Translations under genes and position numbers: made by a program
Assembly: GCF_014697615.1 (NCBI RefSeq)
Contig: NZ_JACJSD010000021.1
Span: 1-64,000, forward strand
Direction of reading: 5' to 3'
Length of the DNA stretch: 64,000 nucleotides
DNA from: Nostoc sp. FACHB-280
GTDB lineage: Bacteria; Cyanobacteriota; Cyanobacteriia; Cyanobacteriales; Nostocaceae
In this document: one piece after another, positions 25,882 through 35,055 of the stretch
How the letters are laid out: the number at the start of each line of letters is the position of its first letter
Numbering within the stretch: position 1 is the stretch's first letter
The notes under the pieces: generated by a model
The model's input: the letters and a program-made list of their open reading frames with translations, nothing else
What the model was told of the DNA's origin: nothing
Databases searched by the model: none

Positions 25882-26676
25882 TTAAATAATTGACCGAATG
25901 ACACCACCATCAACCCGCACAGCCGCACCATTCGTAGCCGAAGCTAAAGGACTGGAAAGGTAAGCTACGAGTGTGGCGACTTCTTCGTTAGTTGCAAAGC
26001 GTTGGATAAGAGAACTGGGACGTACTTTTTGAAAAAATTCCGCCTCAACTTCCTTGGCGCTGATTCCCTTTTCTTTTCCCATCTGGGTAATAAATTCCTC
26101 AACACCTTCTGAACGTGTAGGCCCTGGTAGTACAGAATTTACTGTCACGGCTGTACCAACGGTCAGTTCTGCTAAACCCCTGGCGAGAGAAATTTGAGCC
26201 GTTTTCGTTACACCGTAGTGAATCATTTCTACAGGAATTTGAACACCAGACTCGCTGGAGATAAAAATCACTCGTCCCCAGTTTTTTTCCAACATTTTTT
26301 GCAGATATTTGCGACTTAAGCGCACTCCGCTAAGTACGTTCACTTCCAATATATGCAGCCAATCTTCGTCAGTAATCTCAAAAAATGCTTTCGGTTCGTA
26401 AATTCCCAGATTATTAATCAGGATATCAACTTGCGGAAATTGAGCAAAAACTTGCTCGACTCCAACTGGTGTTGCTAAATCGGCAACAATGCCTGTAACT
26501 TTTGCATCAGGAGTGGTTTGCTTAATCTTGTCAATCGCCTGGGTGACTCGTTGTTCACTGCGACCATTGACAATTACTGCTGCACCTTCTTGTGCTAAAG
26601 TTTGGGCGATTGCAAAACCAATACCTGTGGTAGAACCACTAACCAACGCTGATTTATTATCTAATTTCAAATCCAT
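25882..26676 (-). CDS. Short-chain dehydrogenase/reductase (SDR)
   Basis: 264 residues. Cofactor motif GSTTGIG (14-20), NNLG (NAG equivalent), catalytic Ser in FISSESG and YxxxK in IHYGVTK. SGSTTGIGFAIAQTLAQEGA and the R at NGRS suggest NADP(H). Substrate unknown. Separated from thioredoxin by 134 bp that include a short TACACTGAGCGAAG repeat. Confidence 0.9.
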   Translation of the reverse strand: MDLKLDNKSALVSGSTTGIGFAIAQTLAQEGAAVIVNGRSEQRVTQAIDKIKQTTPDAKVTGIVADLATPVGVEQVFAQFPQVDILINNLGIYEPKAFFEITDEDWLHILEVNVLSGVRLSRKYLQKMLEKNWGRVIFISSESGVQIPVEMIHYGVTKTAQISLARGLAELTVGTAVTVNSVLPGPTRSEGVEEFITQMGKEKGISAKEVEAEFFQKVRPSSLIQRFATNEEVATLVAYLSSPLASATNGAAVRVDGGVIRSII

Positions 26677-26810
26677 ATTGCTTCCCCTCTACAGGTGAAG
26701 TGCTTTTCGTACACTGAGCGAAGTGGGAGTAATGAGTGATGAGTAACGTACACCCATACACCCCTACACCCACACCCATACACACCCCTAAATCACCACA
26801 CTCCTGCCTC

Positions 26811-27143
26811 TTATTCCTGCGGAATATGCTGTGCTAAAGTCTTAGTTAATGTAGATTTCGGCACTGCACCAACTACCGTATCTACTTGTCGCCCATCCTT
26901 AAAAATCATGAGTGTGGGTATGGTGCGAATACCGTAATGACTGGCAATAGTAGGATTTTGATCGGTGTTCACCTTCACTACTTTTACCTGTCCTTCGTAT
27001 TCATTGGCAACTTCATCGACTACTGGCGCAACCATCCGACAAGGGCCACACCAAGGAGCCCAAAAATCTACTAAAACTGGAACCTCACTTTCTAAAACTT
27101 CTGGCTTGAACGTGGCTTCTGTGACATTTGTAACGGATGACAT
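26811..27143 (-). CDS. trxA: Thioredoxin
   Basis: 110 residues with active site WCGPC (31-35), cis-Pro in [10 protein letters not shown] and [13 protein letters not shown]. The length and motifs are those of a classical thioredoxin reducing protein disulfides. Its start lies 25 bp from a perfect inverted repeat shared with the divergent ArsR-type gene, which suggests that this thioredoxin is under that regulator. Confidence 0.93.
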   Translation of the reverse strand: MSSVTNVTEATFKPEVLESEVPVLVDFWAPWCGPCRMVAPVVDEVANEYEGQVKVVKVNTDQNPTIASHYGIRTIPTLMIFKDGRQVDTVVGAVPKSTLTKTLAQHIPQE

Positions 27144-27167
27144 AGTTGCCTTCCTGTTTTAATTCGT

Positions 27168-27188
27168 TTATTCGATTTTATCGAATAA
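27168..27188. promoter_or_regulatory. Operator-like inverted repeat between thioredoxin and ArsR genes
   Basis: TTATTCGAT-TTT-ATCGAATAA has perfect 9-bp arms. It is centred between divergent starts (27143 minus, 27224 plus), about 36 bp from the regulator's ATG. ArsR-family repressors bind imperfect palindromes of this size next to their own gene, so autoregulation and control of trxA are likely. Confidence 0.7.
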
Positions 27189-27223
27189 TTAAAATATACG
27201 CTAGTTTAAGAGATAATACAAGT

Positions 27224-27562
27224 ATGAGATTTTTATATCACCCAGACAGAAAAGATATATCGTTACCGGCGGTGTTGTATGCCTTGGGCGACCCAGTGCG
27301 GCTAGAGATTGTGAGATTATTAGCGAGTAAAGGGGAGCAATGCTGCGCGGATTTTGATTTTGCGATCGCCAAGTCTACCATGTCCAACCACTTCAAAATT
27401 CTGAGAGAGTCAGGAGTAGTTCTGACCCATAAAGAAGGAACCCAGCACATCAATCAGTTGCGGCGCGAAGACTTAGAATTGTTATTTCCTGGTTTATTAG
27501 AAGCAGTATTGCGATCGGCTCAACCATTATTGTCTCAAAAATCAATGGTCAAGAGTCAATAG
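27224..27562 (+). CDS. ArsR-type winged-helix transcriptional regulator
   Basis: 112 residues from the ATG at 27224; an upstream start at 27146 would run through the operator. Winged helix: VLYALGDPVRLEIVRLLASK, recognition helix KSTMSNHFKILRESGVV, wing KEGTQHINQLRRED. Two adjacent Cys (EQCCADF) lie next to the helix-turn-helix and could sense thiol oxidation or a metal. The divergent neighbours are redox enzymes, so a redox or electrophile signal is a reasonable guess. Confidence 0.86.
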   Translation: MRFLYHPDRKDISLPAVLYALGDPVRLEIVRLLASKGEQCCADFDFAIAKSTMSNHFKILRESGVVLTHKEGTQHINQLRREDLELLFPGLLEAVLRSAQPLLSQKSMVKSQ

Positions 27563-27580
27563 TCATTTGTCCTTGGTCAT

Positions 27581-27637
27581 TCCCCACACTCCCCACACTT
27601 CCCACACTTCCCACACTTCCCACACTTCCCACACTCC
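27581..27637. repeat. Tandem decamer microsatellite (CTTCCCACAC)
   Basis: Five to six copies of a 10-bp unit CTTCCCACAC between the regulator gene and recR. Similar C-rich text (CACCCACACC) occurs at 24820-24890 and 26750-26790. Confidence 0.8.
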
Positions 27638-27665
27638 CTTTCACCCTATGTCATCATAGTTAAGG

Positions 27666-28286
27666 TTGAACAATTCTGGAGATAAGACCACGGTTTACGC
27701 ACGTCCCCTAGCACGGTTAATTGAGCAGTTGCAACGCCTACCAGGAGTTGGCCCCAAATCAGCCCAGCGACTGGCTCTGCACATTTTAAAGCGCCCAGAA
27801 GCAGAAGTAGAAGCTCTGGCGCAGGCTTTGGTTGATGCCAAAAAGCAGGTAGGCTTATGTTCAGTCTGCTTTCACTTATCTGCGGAACCAGTTTGTGAAA
27901 TTTGCCGCAACCCCAACCGCGACAATCAAACTATCTGTGTTGTAGCTGATTCCCGCGATGTAATTGCGCTGGAAAAAACCCGCGAATACAAAGGTAAATA
28001 TCATGTTTTGGGCGGAGTAATTTCGCCGATGGATGGAATTGGCCCAGAACAGCTAAATCTCCAACCCTTAGTGCGGCGGGTAAGTCAGCAAAAACCCCAG
28101 GAAGTGATTTTAGCAATTAGTCCCAGTGTAGAAGGGGAAACCACCACACTATATATAGGTCAACTACTGAAACCTTTTACAAAAGTGACACGCATTGCCT
28201 TTGGCCTACCTGTAGGCGGAGATTTAGAATACGCCGACGAAGTAACCTTAGCCAGAGCCTTAGAAGGACGACGGGAGTTAGATTGA
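27666..28286 (+). CDS. recR: Recombination mediator protein RecR
   Basis: 206 residues. Helix-hairpin-helix [21 protein letters not shown]4 zinc finger (CSVC and CEIC) and Toprim domain ([15 protein letters not shown]). RecR acts with RecO/RecF to load RecA at gaps. No ATG is available: the frame opens at TTG 27666, and family proteins usually begin near residue 9 ([13 protein letters not shown]), where the codons are AAG ACC ACG. The start is therefore uncertain, though the protein is otherwise complete. Confidence 0.92.
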   Translation: MNNSGDKTTVYARPLARLIEQLQRLPGVGPKSAQRLALHILKRPEAEVEALAQALVDAKKQVGLCSVCFHLSAEPVCEICRNPNRDNQTICVVADSRDVIALEKTREYKGKYHVLGGVISPMDGIGPEQLNLQPLVRRVSQQKPQEVILAISPSVEGETTTLYIGQLLKPFTKVTRIAFGLPVGGDLEYADEVTLARALEGRRELD

Positions 28287-28346
28287 TGGGTGTACTGATT
28301 CAAAACCTCTATAATCACATCTTGCACCAAGCGACTGAAGTCGCGG

Positions 28347-28452
28347 CTACACGAACAAAACCCGCCTGCGCGGGTTCAAAACCCTTGACTTTACATTAGT
28401 CCGCGTAGGCGGACTTCGTTTTTATAGCCGCGAATTCCATTCGTCGGGGCTA
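28347..28452. repeat. Composite palindromic repeat, third variant
   Basis: AACCCGC-CTGC-GCGGGTT, then AGTCCGC-GTAG-GCGGACT, then TTCGTTTTTATAGCCGCG and CGAATTCCATTCG. The arrangement hairpin, T-rich link with TATAGCC, hairpin is the same as at 23956 and 38466, but stems carry different, compensated bases. No gene in 28287-28560. Confidence 0.65.
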
Positions 28453-28560
28453 GGTTGCAAGATATGTGTATACCGTTCGGCTGACGCTCACGGCGAAGCC
28501 CTATACCCTTACACCCACACACCCACTCTTAACATACAATCTTTGTGCATAAATCCTGAA

Positions 28561-29682
28561 CTATTGACTATTAGCCAAAAGTTGATTCCAAGCTTTAATG
28601 ACTTGCTGTAAATCTTGAGGCAAGTTGCTTTGAGAAATATCATTATACTGCACAGTACCCTGTCTGCTGGTAAGAGTATAGGTAATAAAATCTGCTGCAC
28701 CTGTGGGTGCGGGATAACTGCGGTTGTTAAATTCCTTGCGGGTACGTTGGAGTAATTGTTGAAATTGTCGCAGTTGTTGGCGCGAAGTTCTCTTGACACT
28801 GCGTTCAGAATCATTCGCATCACCAATACGCACTCGAATCACGCGACCATCATTGAGTAATACTGTTTGGTAGGTTCTTCCAGCAAAACCACCGCTAGAA
28901 ATCTGGCGGAAGACTACACCTTGATCTAAAGGTGGCGGTAATTCATTGGTAGGAATGGGAATTGATTTGGCTGTGTTAGTTTGGTTTTCACCTGAAGCCA
29001 ACTTGACGCGCGAACCATCGTTATCGGATAAAAACACCCAACGCTGATTTGCTGCACCTACGGTTACTTGCCAACCAGTAACCGATATGGGATCACAAGG
29101 ATAAGGAGGGGTGGAGCGATCGCAACCATCTGCCCAATTTTTGGCTGTAAAATTGAGGATAGATAGCGATCGCACTGATAATCCTGAAACTGCTTGCGCT
29201 TCTTGTAAAACTCCATCCCGCACTTTTTTCGGCAATTTTTTCTGTGATGAATTAGTTGCTGAAGCTAAACGCAAAGAACGCCCATTATTATTAGTGTGAT
29301 AAGTCCATTTCTGCTCACCATTTGATACCACAACTAACCAACCAGGAACTAATGCTTGAGTACAGAATTCATTCGGTTGTGCTAATTCCAAACAACCATT
29401 ACGCCAAGTCTTACGGCTATAGTTAACAATTTGTAGTTCTCTCTTCGATACGCCATTTCTGCTCACCACATCTTGAAAAACTGCATTAGTAACTAACGTG
29501 GGTAAGCCATTAGATTTATTTTTATTGGCGTAAACTTCATTTGTAGTTGTTGCCGAAAAACTAGCTGGATTTGCTGTGGCACTTTTAATCAATGTTAGTC
29601 CACTACCAACAGACAAAATACTAGTCAAAACTAAGGCGGTTAAAATTCTCGCTTGATTGACAATATGTTGATTTTTTCGCAT
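28561..29682 (-). CDS. Exported protein with two ~75-residue repeats, function unknown
   Basis: 373 residues with a signal peptide or N-terminal anchor (ILTALVLTSILSVGSGLTLI). Two homologous domains follow: residues ~67-140 (LQIVNYSRKTWRNGCLELA, GWLVVVSNGEQKWTYH) and ~155-230 (LSILNFTAKNWADGCDRS, GWQVTVGAANQRWVFL), each with a Trp-x-x-Gly-Cys and a second Cys that may form a disulfide. The C-terminal ~110 residues (QISSGGFAGRTYQTVLLNDG) form a third, different domain. I know similar cyanobacterial proteins only as hypothetical; inhibitor- or lipocalin-like roles are speculation. Confidence 0.8.
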   Translation of the reverse strand: MRKNQHIVNQARILTALVLTSILSVGSGLTLIKSATANPASFSATTTNEVYANKNKSNGLPTLVTNAVFQDVVSRNGVSKRELQIVNYSRKTWRNGCLELAQPNEFCTQALVPGWLVVVSNGEQKWTYHTNNNGRSLRLASATNSSQKKLPKKVRDGVLQEAQAVSGLSVRSLSILNFTAKNWADGCDRSTPPYPCDPISVTGWQVTVGAANQRWVFLSDNDGSRVKLASGENQTNTAKSIPIPTNELPPPLDQGVVFRQISSGGFAGRTYQTVLLNDGRVIRVRIGDANDSERSVKRTSRQQLRQFQQLLQRTRKEFNNRSYPAPTGAADFITYTLTSRQGTVQYNDISQSNLPQDLQQVIKAWNQLLANSQ

Positions 29683-30523
29683 TTTTTCCTAAATAGAATG
29701 CCTTTATTGTGAATATTTAAGGCATTAAAAACCAATATTTTAGTAATTAATGACAACAAAATACTCAGTTTCCGAATTATAAGTAGAAGCACTAAATTAA
29801 ACCTAACTTGAGATTACCAAGTTCAACAATTCGGCAAAGCTCAGTGAGCAATATGATTAACCTTATTCTCATCAGCTTATTGAGCATTGAGCGAAGTCGA
29901 AATGCGAATTTTATCCACCTACTTATAAACTCGGAATTTTTGAAAGGTCTGTCATCAAAAGCAGACATAGGCAAGAGACGCAGGGATAGTGATACTTTGT
30001 TCCTTAATCTTTATCCAAATTTTACAAAATGAAAAACACTTCGATTACCTGTATAAATTATGGCGTTGCTGATTAGCACGATGTTTTTTGTTTCGCGCAA
30101 AAATGCAAACAATCTTTACTGCAATTAAATTGCAAGATTTTATACTGTAGCTAAGGTTGTCGATGTTTAGCATAAGTATAGTATAAGAATCTTAAAACGT
30201 ATTTTTTAACATCAGTACTGTTGGGTAGTTAATAAAATTTTCCTTTTTTAAGCTGATATTAGCCAATGTAAATATTTATTGCGGAATCCTTTGATACCAA
30301 TTTTTAGTAAGTAATATTGTCGTTTTATCCCCTGCTATCCAAGGGTAATTACTTAGATAAAGCTGACATAATAAGCATCCATTTTTATTATTTTATCGGA
30401 GATAAATATCAATAGCTATTCAAGCTAATTCAGAACTGGTAACAGACAAAGAAAATGACTGCGAACAACAATTGAGTAAGCATTTTCATTCTTCCTGGTA
30501 ACACTCGTCATAGTGGCATTAAT
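29683..30523. other. Long intergenic region upstream of the caspase-EAL gene
   Basis: 840 bp, AT-rich. 29879-29900 holds one GAGCGAAGTCGAAATGC dispersed repeat. 30397-30402 is a Shine-Dalgarno-like CGGAGA, followed by a 29-codon frame opening with ATA (30412-30501, IAIQANSELV to HFHSSW) and no standard start. I see no other gene. The region should contain the promoter of the following gene. Confidence 0.5.
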
Positions 30524-32788
30524 ATGGCAAAAATAGGATTACTAATCGGTGTTGATGAATACGAACCTGGATTAAATCCTCTTCCAGCAGCAGGGAAAGA
30601 TATTGAAGCATTACGTCGAGTTTTACAAGATCCTGAGATGGGAGATTTTCATGAGCTAAAAAGCTTAAAAAATCCTGATCCTCAGATCATGCAATATGAA
30701 ATTGAAGCACTTTTTTCAGAGCGAACGAGAGAAGATTTAATCCTTTTGTATTTTTCCGGTCATGGGATTAAAGATGATGCAGGTAACTTATATTTTGCAA
30801 CCCGCGCAACCAAGAAAAACTCAAAAGGAGAATTAGTTAGGTCTACAGCAGTCCCCGCTAATTTTATTCATGAAGTCATGAAACGCAGTCGCGCTAAACG
30901 TCAAGTAATTATCTTAGACTGCTGTTTTAGTGGCGCATTCGACCCAATTTTATATGCAAAAAATGATAACTCTATTGATTTACAAGGACAACTAGGTTCA
31001 GAAGGACGTGTGGTTCTCGCATCTTCGAGTTCTACTGAATATTCTTTTGAACAAGAAGGGTCAGAACTATCTGTTTATACTCGTTATTTAATAGAAGGTA
31101 TTGAAACAGGAGCCGGAGATTTAAATAGAGATGGACAAATTTCTATTTTAGAACTGCATGAATATGCTAGTGGTAAGATACAAGAATTATTACCGAATCT
31201 CAACCCTAAAATTATTGTTTTGCGAGATAAGGGTTTTGAAATTATCTTAGCCAAAGCCAAATTTCATCCACCCAATATTTTAGAAACTACTCATAGTAAA
31301 ATTAATATTGGAGAAATTAAATTAGAGTACTCTAGTAAACTAAATAATGATAGGTACTATAATCCTATCCCCAGTCTATTACAACCTTTTGAATCATTTA
31401 TTAGTAGGTTAATTACCAAATTAAACGAATTTTCGGAAAGATTTTTATTTAAATATAAAGAAGAAACCATTGCAATTCAAAATTCTATTCTAGAAATCAT
31501 CAGATTAACTTCCGATGCAGACCTAGTTTTTGTTATGAGTCGTGCTAACCACCAAAATGTTTGGGATATTAAAGCACAGAGTAACTTTAGTGAAGTTATT
31601 GATGATGATGATTATGCTGAGATTATTAAAAATAAAATTTTGGCTAATATTCCCATTAACTCTATATTTACTCCAGATCATCATGGAATTTATAGAAGCC
31701 ATTATGATGAACAAGCATCAGTATCTAAAGCTTTTATTCTCATACCCTTAGATACATTAGATAATGAGTTTATTTTAGTTTGTGGTTTATTGCGAGATTC
31801 TTACCTAATCAGTGATGCTTACTGTACGATTATCTCTAGTTTCTACTTATCTAGTCAGAAATTTTATCTCCAATCAGCCAGAGTAGAAGCATCTATTTTG
31901 GATAACTTAAAAAAAGTATATGGTTTTGTGCCAATTTCTTTTTATGAGAAAAGATTTAGTCTTTTCTGCGATCGTCTTACTAAAATTATTATCTATTTTG
32001 AGCCAATTCTTGATTTAGATACATTTTCAATTAGTGGCTGGGAAGCTTTAGCGCGTGACCCCGATAGCCTAACCGCGCCTGTAGATTTATTCTATGCTGC
32101 TGAGTTATGGGGACGAAAATTTACCATAGAATTAGATAAATTTCTCCTCAAGTTAGCGGCTAATAGCTACAGAAAAGCATTGATAGAAGCAAAACAAAAT
32201 CGAGCCTATGAAATACTTCCTCTGTCTGTGAATGTATATCCAGAATCTTTGATGCGAACAGCGTATTTTGAAACTGTGCGTGAAATTGTCAAGGAAGGAA
32301 AAAGCAATCAAATTCCAGCCAGAAAACTAATTTTAGAAATTTCTGAAAAAGCTGATTTACCTATGTATCAAGATGGAATCAAACTACTATCGCCATTAGA
32401 TACCTTTAAATTGAGATTGTCTAAATATGTTCAAGAATTAAAAGTTAAGTTTGGGATTGATGATTTTGGTGTAGGTTATGCTTCAGTCTCTCGATTAGCT
32501 GGACTTAACCCGCCTTATGTCAAAATTGATAGGGAAATTCTGCATCGTGAACCAGTAAGTGTTATTATCAATTTTGTCCAACAAATAGTTTCATCAACAA
32601 ATCCACTCAATCCAGCCAGCATCATTGTTGAGGGATTAGATAAAACTTCACCAGTAAAATTATGTCAATTGAGAAAGTTAGATATTAGCTATGTACAAGG
32701 TCATTTAATTGGCAAAGCTGAACCAGGAATTTATCGTTTATCTCAGGAAAAAAGTGAGTTTTTGCGAGAACAAATTTTTTCGGAATAA
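30524..32788 (+). CDS. Caspase-like protease fused to EF-hand, GAF-like and c-di-GMP EAL phosphodiesterase domains
   Basis: 754 residues. Residues 1-245 are a peptidase C14 (orthocaspase) domain with catalytic H80 (YFSGHG) and C134 (LDCCFSGAF). An EF-hand loop D200-L-N-R-D-G-Q-I-S..E211 suggests Ca2+ control. Residues ~310-460 look like a GAF sensor. Residues ~490-740 are an EAL domain with an intact catalytic set: E508 (WEALAR), N571 (SVNVYP), E606 (LILEISE), D647-D648 (GIDDFGVGYAS), K668 (VKID), E704 (IVEGLD) and Q726 (YVQGHL). So both enzymes look active. The idea that c-di-GMP turnover or binding gates proteolysis is inference. No transmembrane segment; cytosolic. Confidence 0.9.
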   Translation: MAKIGLLIGVDEYEPGLNPLPAAGKDIEALRRVLQDPEMGDFHELKSLKNPDPQIMQYEIEALFSERTREDLILLYFSGHGIKDDAGNLYFATRATKKNSKGELVRSTAVPANFIHEVMKRSRAKRQVIILDCCFSGAFDPILYAKNDNSIDLQGQLGSEGRVVLASSSSTEYSFEQEGSELSVYTRYLIEGIETGAGDLNRDGQISILELHEYASGKIQELLPNLNPKIIVLRDKGFEIILAKAKFHPPNILETTHSKINIGEIKLEYSSKLNNDRYYNPIPSLLQPFESFISRLITKLNEFSERFLFKYKEETIAIQNSILEIIRLTSDADLVFVMSRANHQNVWDIKAQSNFSEVIDDDDYAEIIKNKILANIPINSIFTPDHHGIYRSHYDEQASVSKAFILIPLDTLDNEFILVCGLLRDSYLISDAYCTIISSFYLSSQKFYLQSARVEASILDNLKKVYGFVPISFYEKRFSLFCDRLTKIIIYFEPILDLDTFSISGWEALARDPDSLTAPVDLFYAAELWGRKFTIELDKFLLKLAANSYRKALIEAKQNRAYEILPLSVNVYPESLMRTAYFETVREIVKEGKSNQIPARKLILEISEKADLPMYQDGIKLLSPLDTFKLRLSKYVQELKVKFGIDDFGVGYASVSRLAGLNPPYVKIDREILHREPVSVIINFVQQIVSSTNPLNPASIIVEGLDKTSPVKLCQLRKLDISYVQGHLIGKAEPGIYRLSQEKSEFLREQIFSE

Positions 32789-32808
32789 CTGATGTAATAC
32801 TCAGCTTT

Positions 32809-33306
32809 TTACGCCCATAAAACTTGATTTTCAACTAATTTAGGGTTATCAACATCAAACCTAATAGTAGTAGCCGCCCAGTTTTTTAAATCTGGTGCTA
32901 ACCAAACTAGCTGACTGAGAACTTCATCGTTAACCCACAGCACTACGGGGAAATGCAGATTTTTGCGAAACTCATCGCGCATGAGATTAGTGCTAATTAG
33001 CAGTTGTGGAATTGCTACGACTGACTCTAAACCATGCACTATCAAAGCTTGAGGATGAGGAAGACCAATATTATTAGTGATTGTCGTATAAAGTGTTTCA
33101 TCTGTAGGTGACAAGATGAGTTCTTGGATGGCTACCGATGACAATTCTTTTAAAAATTTCAGTATCTGCTGTCGTTGAGAAATAGAGTCACAACAAACGA
33201 GTATCAAAGAAAATTCCCCAGCAGCAACCTTAATTGCTCTTGCTAACCTCTCTGCTGCGGCTGCATTATTTCCTACGCTTTCTGGGAAATTACTGCTAGT
33301 ATTCAT
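32809..33306 (-). CDS. Possible N-terminal domain of a STAND/TPR-type NTPase, free-standing
   Basis: 165 residues, tail to tail with the caspase-EAL gene (20 bp apart). AERLARAIKVAAGEFSLILV, ALIVHGLESVVAIPQLL, TNLMRDEFRKNLHFPVVLWV and APDLKNWAATTIRFD are, from memory, the opening domain of large cyanobacterial NTPase/TPR or WD40 proteins. There it precedes the repeat domains; here the gene stops after it. It may be a remnant or a stand-alone partner. In cyanobacteria such proteins often neighbour orthocaspases. Confidence 0.65.
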   Translation of the reverse strand: MNTSSNFPESVGNNAAAAERLARAIKVAAGEFSLILVCCDSISQRQQILKFLKELSSVAIQELILSPTDETLYTTITNNIGLPHPQALIVHGLESVVAIPQLLISTNLMRDEFRKNLHFPVVLWVNDEVLSQLVWLAPDLKNWAATTIRFDVDNPKLVENQVLWA

Positions 33307-33762
33307 TCCATACCCTGCATTTGATATTCAAAATAGCTAGTTTTTATAGTGAACTTACTTAATTTAAGGTTATTTATATTACCTTAATGAAGTTGGAAAT
33401 TGACAGAGATTCTTTCTGATAATAAATAGCATAATCCTAAATGTCCAAGAGTAGGGAAAAAAATTAAGATTTGTATACAGATGATAAATGTGGGTTTGTG
33501 TAACTATAGTTACAATGTCATGAAAGCCAGACAGAACTAATATTGTGTTTGGTGAAAGACTTATTATTCAATTAGAGACAGGGAAGACAAGGGAGACAAG
33601 GGAGACAAGGGAGACAAGGGAGACAAGGGAGAGAGAGATTTACCTTGTTTTTTATTCCCGTTCACATTCAGAATTTTGTACTTTGCTTGAGCAGGTGAGC
33701 AAGCAACTTCTGTTGAGGTATACCAGTCAATTGTCCATGTTTTCTGTTGTTTGTAACCAAAG
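33307..33762. repeat. Intergenic region with a 9-bp microsatellite
   Basis: 33581-33638 holds six copies of GGGAGACAA. The same unit occurs at 38401-38450 and, with its complement, at 58026-58135. The frame read across it (33545-33766) gives KTRETRETR and is an artefact. The rest should hold divergent promoters; nothing else recognised. Confidence 0.7.
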
Positions 33763-35019
33763 ATGAAAAGATTTCTCAAGCGGTGTGTTGAGGTAGTTGT
33801 TTGGAATTTGGGTCAAAGTCGCAAACAGGCTTTCTTTGGCATTATGGTTGTTCTCAGTGCGATCGCTACACTCCTACTTTCATTTCCCATTGCAGCACAA
33901 AATTTGCCAGCGAATTCAGAATTAAGGGGAGTATGGTTAACTAATATTGATAGTGATGTGTTGTTTGAGCGCAACCGCCTCAAGAATGCACTGCAAAAGC
34001 TCGATGAATTAAACTTCAATACTGTTTATCCGGCGGTGTGGAATTGGGGATATACATTATATCCCAGCAAAGTAGCTGCGAAAGTTATTGGGCGATCGCT
34101 TGATCCCACACCAGGGTTGCAAGGGCGCGATATGCTCAAAGAAATTGTTGATACAGGACATAAACAAGGGTTAACGGTGATTCCTTGGTTTGAATTTGGC
34201 TTTATGGCTCCTGCTGATTCTTTATTAGCCAAAAACCGTCCCCAGTGGCTAACAAGTCGCAGCAACGGTACAAAAATTGTCAAAGAAGGTATACACGATA
34301 GAGTTTGGCTAAATCCCTTCCACCCAGATGTTCAGAAATTTATTCAAGATTTAATCGTGGAAATTGTTCGCAATTACGACATTGACGGGATTCAATTTGA
34401 TGACCATTTTGGCTTGCCTTCAGAATTAGGCTACGATGCTTATACAGTGGCACTTTATAAAAAAGAACACGGTGGTAAAGCACCCTCGAAAAATTCCCAA
34501 GATTTAGAATGGGTGCGTTGGCGAGCAAATAAGATCACCGACTTTATGAAGCGGGTATTTACAGCGATTAAAACCACGAAAAAGAACTGTTTAGTTTCCG
34601 TTGCACCAAATCCTCAGCGTTTTTCTTACGAATACTTTTTAGCCGACTGGCAAAAATGGGAACGTTTGGGACTGGTGGAAGAATTGGTGTTGCAGATATA
34701 TCGGGATGACTTGAATGTATTTATCAAAGAATTAGAGTATCCAGAAGTGAAAGCGGCACGTAGTCATATCCCTGTGAGTATAGGAATTATAGCTGGTTTG
34801 AAGAACAAAAATGTACCCATTGACCAAATTCAAACCCAGGTGCAGAAAGTACGCGATCGCAACTTTGCTGGTGTCTCTTTCTTTTTCTATGAAACTCTGT
34901 GGAACTTAAGCAAAGAATCAGCCTCAGTGCGTCAAGCTGGCTTACAGAAAATTTTCCCCACCCCAGCAAATTATCCAAACTTATTGGCAGGTTGGAATAA
35001 GGCTGTTAAAGCTCAATAA
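33763..35019 (+). CDS. Family-10-like glycosylhydrolase, exported (GHL10/DUF187 type)
   Basis: 418 residues. An N-terminal hydrophobic segment (FFGIMVVLSAIATLLLSFPI) ending AAQ is a signal peptide. The (beta/alpha)8 barrel begins ELRGVWLTNIDSDVLFERN and contains FNTVYPAVWNWGYTLYPS, IPWFEFGFMAPAD and DGIQFDDHFGLP, the family's conserved segments with acidic residues. It probably acts on cell-wall or envelope polysaccharide in the periplasm. Substrate unknown. Confidence 0.87.
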   Translation: MKRFLKRCVEVVVWNLGQSRKQAFFGIMVVLSAIATLLLSFPIAAQNLPANSELRGVWLTNIDSDVLFERNRLKNALQKLDELNFNTVYPAVWNWGYTLYPSKVAAKVIGRSLDPTPGLQGRDMLKEIVDTGHKQGLTVIPWFEFGFMAPADSLLAKNRPQWLTSRSNGTKIVKEGIHDRVWLNPFHPDVQKFIQDLIVEIVRNYDIDGIQFDDHFGLPSELGYDAYTVALYKKEHGGKAPSKNSQDLEWVRWRANKITDFMKRVFTAIKTTKKNCLVSVAPNPQRFSYEYFLADWQKWERLGLVEELVLQIYRDDLNVFIKELEYPEVKAARSHIPVSIGIIAGLKNKNVPIDQIQTQVQKVRDRNFAGVSFFFYETLWNLSKESASVRQAGLQKIFPTPANYPNLLAGWNKAVKAQ

Positions 35020-35055
35020 TCATTATTTTCACACCCTTCATCATGAGGCTTGATA

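Noticed and set aside
33545-33766. 73-codon frame with KTRETRETR
   Set aside because: It is the translation of a 9-bp microsatellite.
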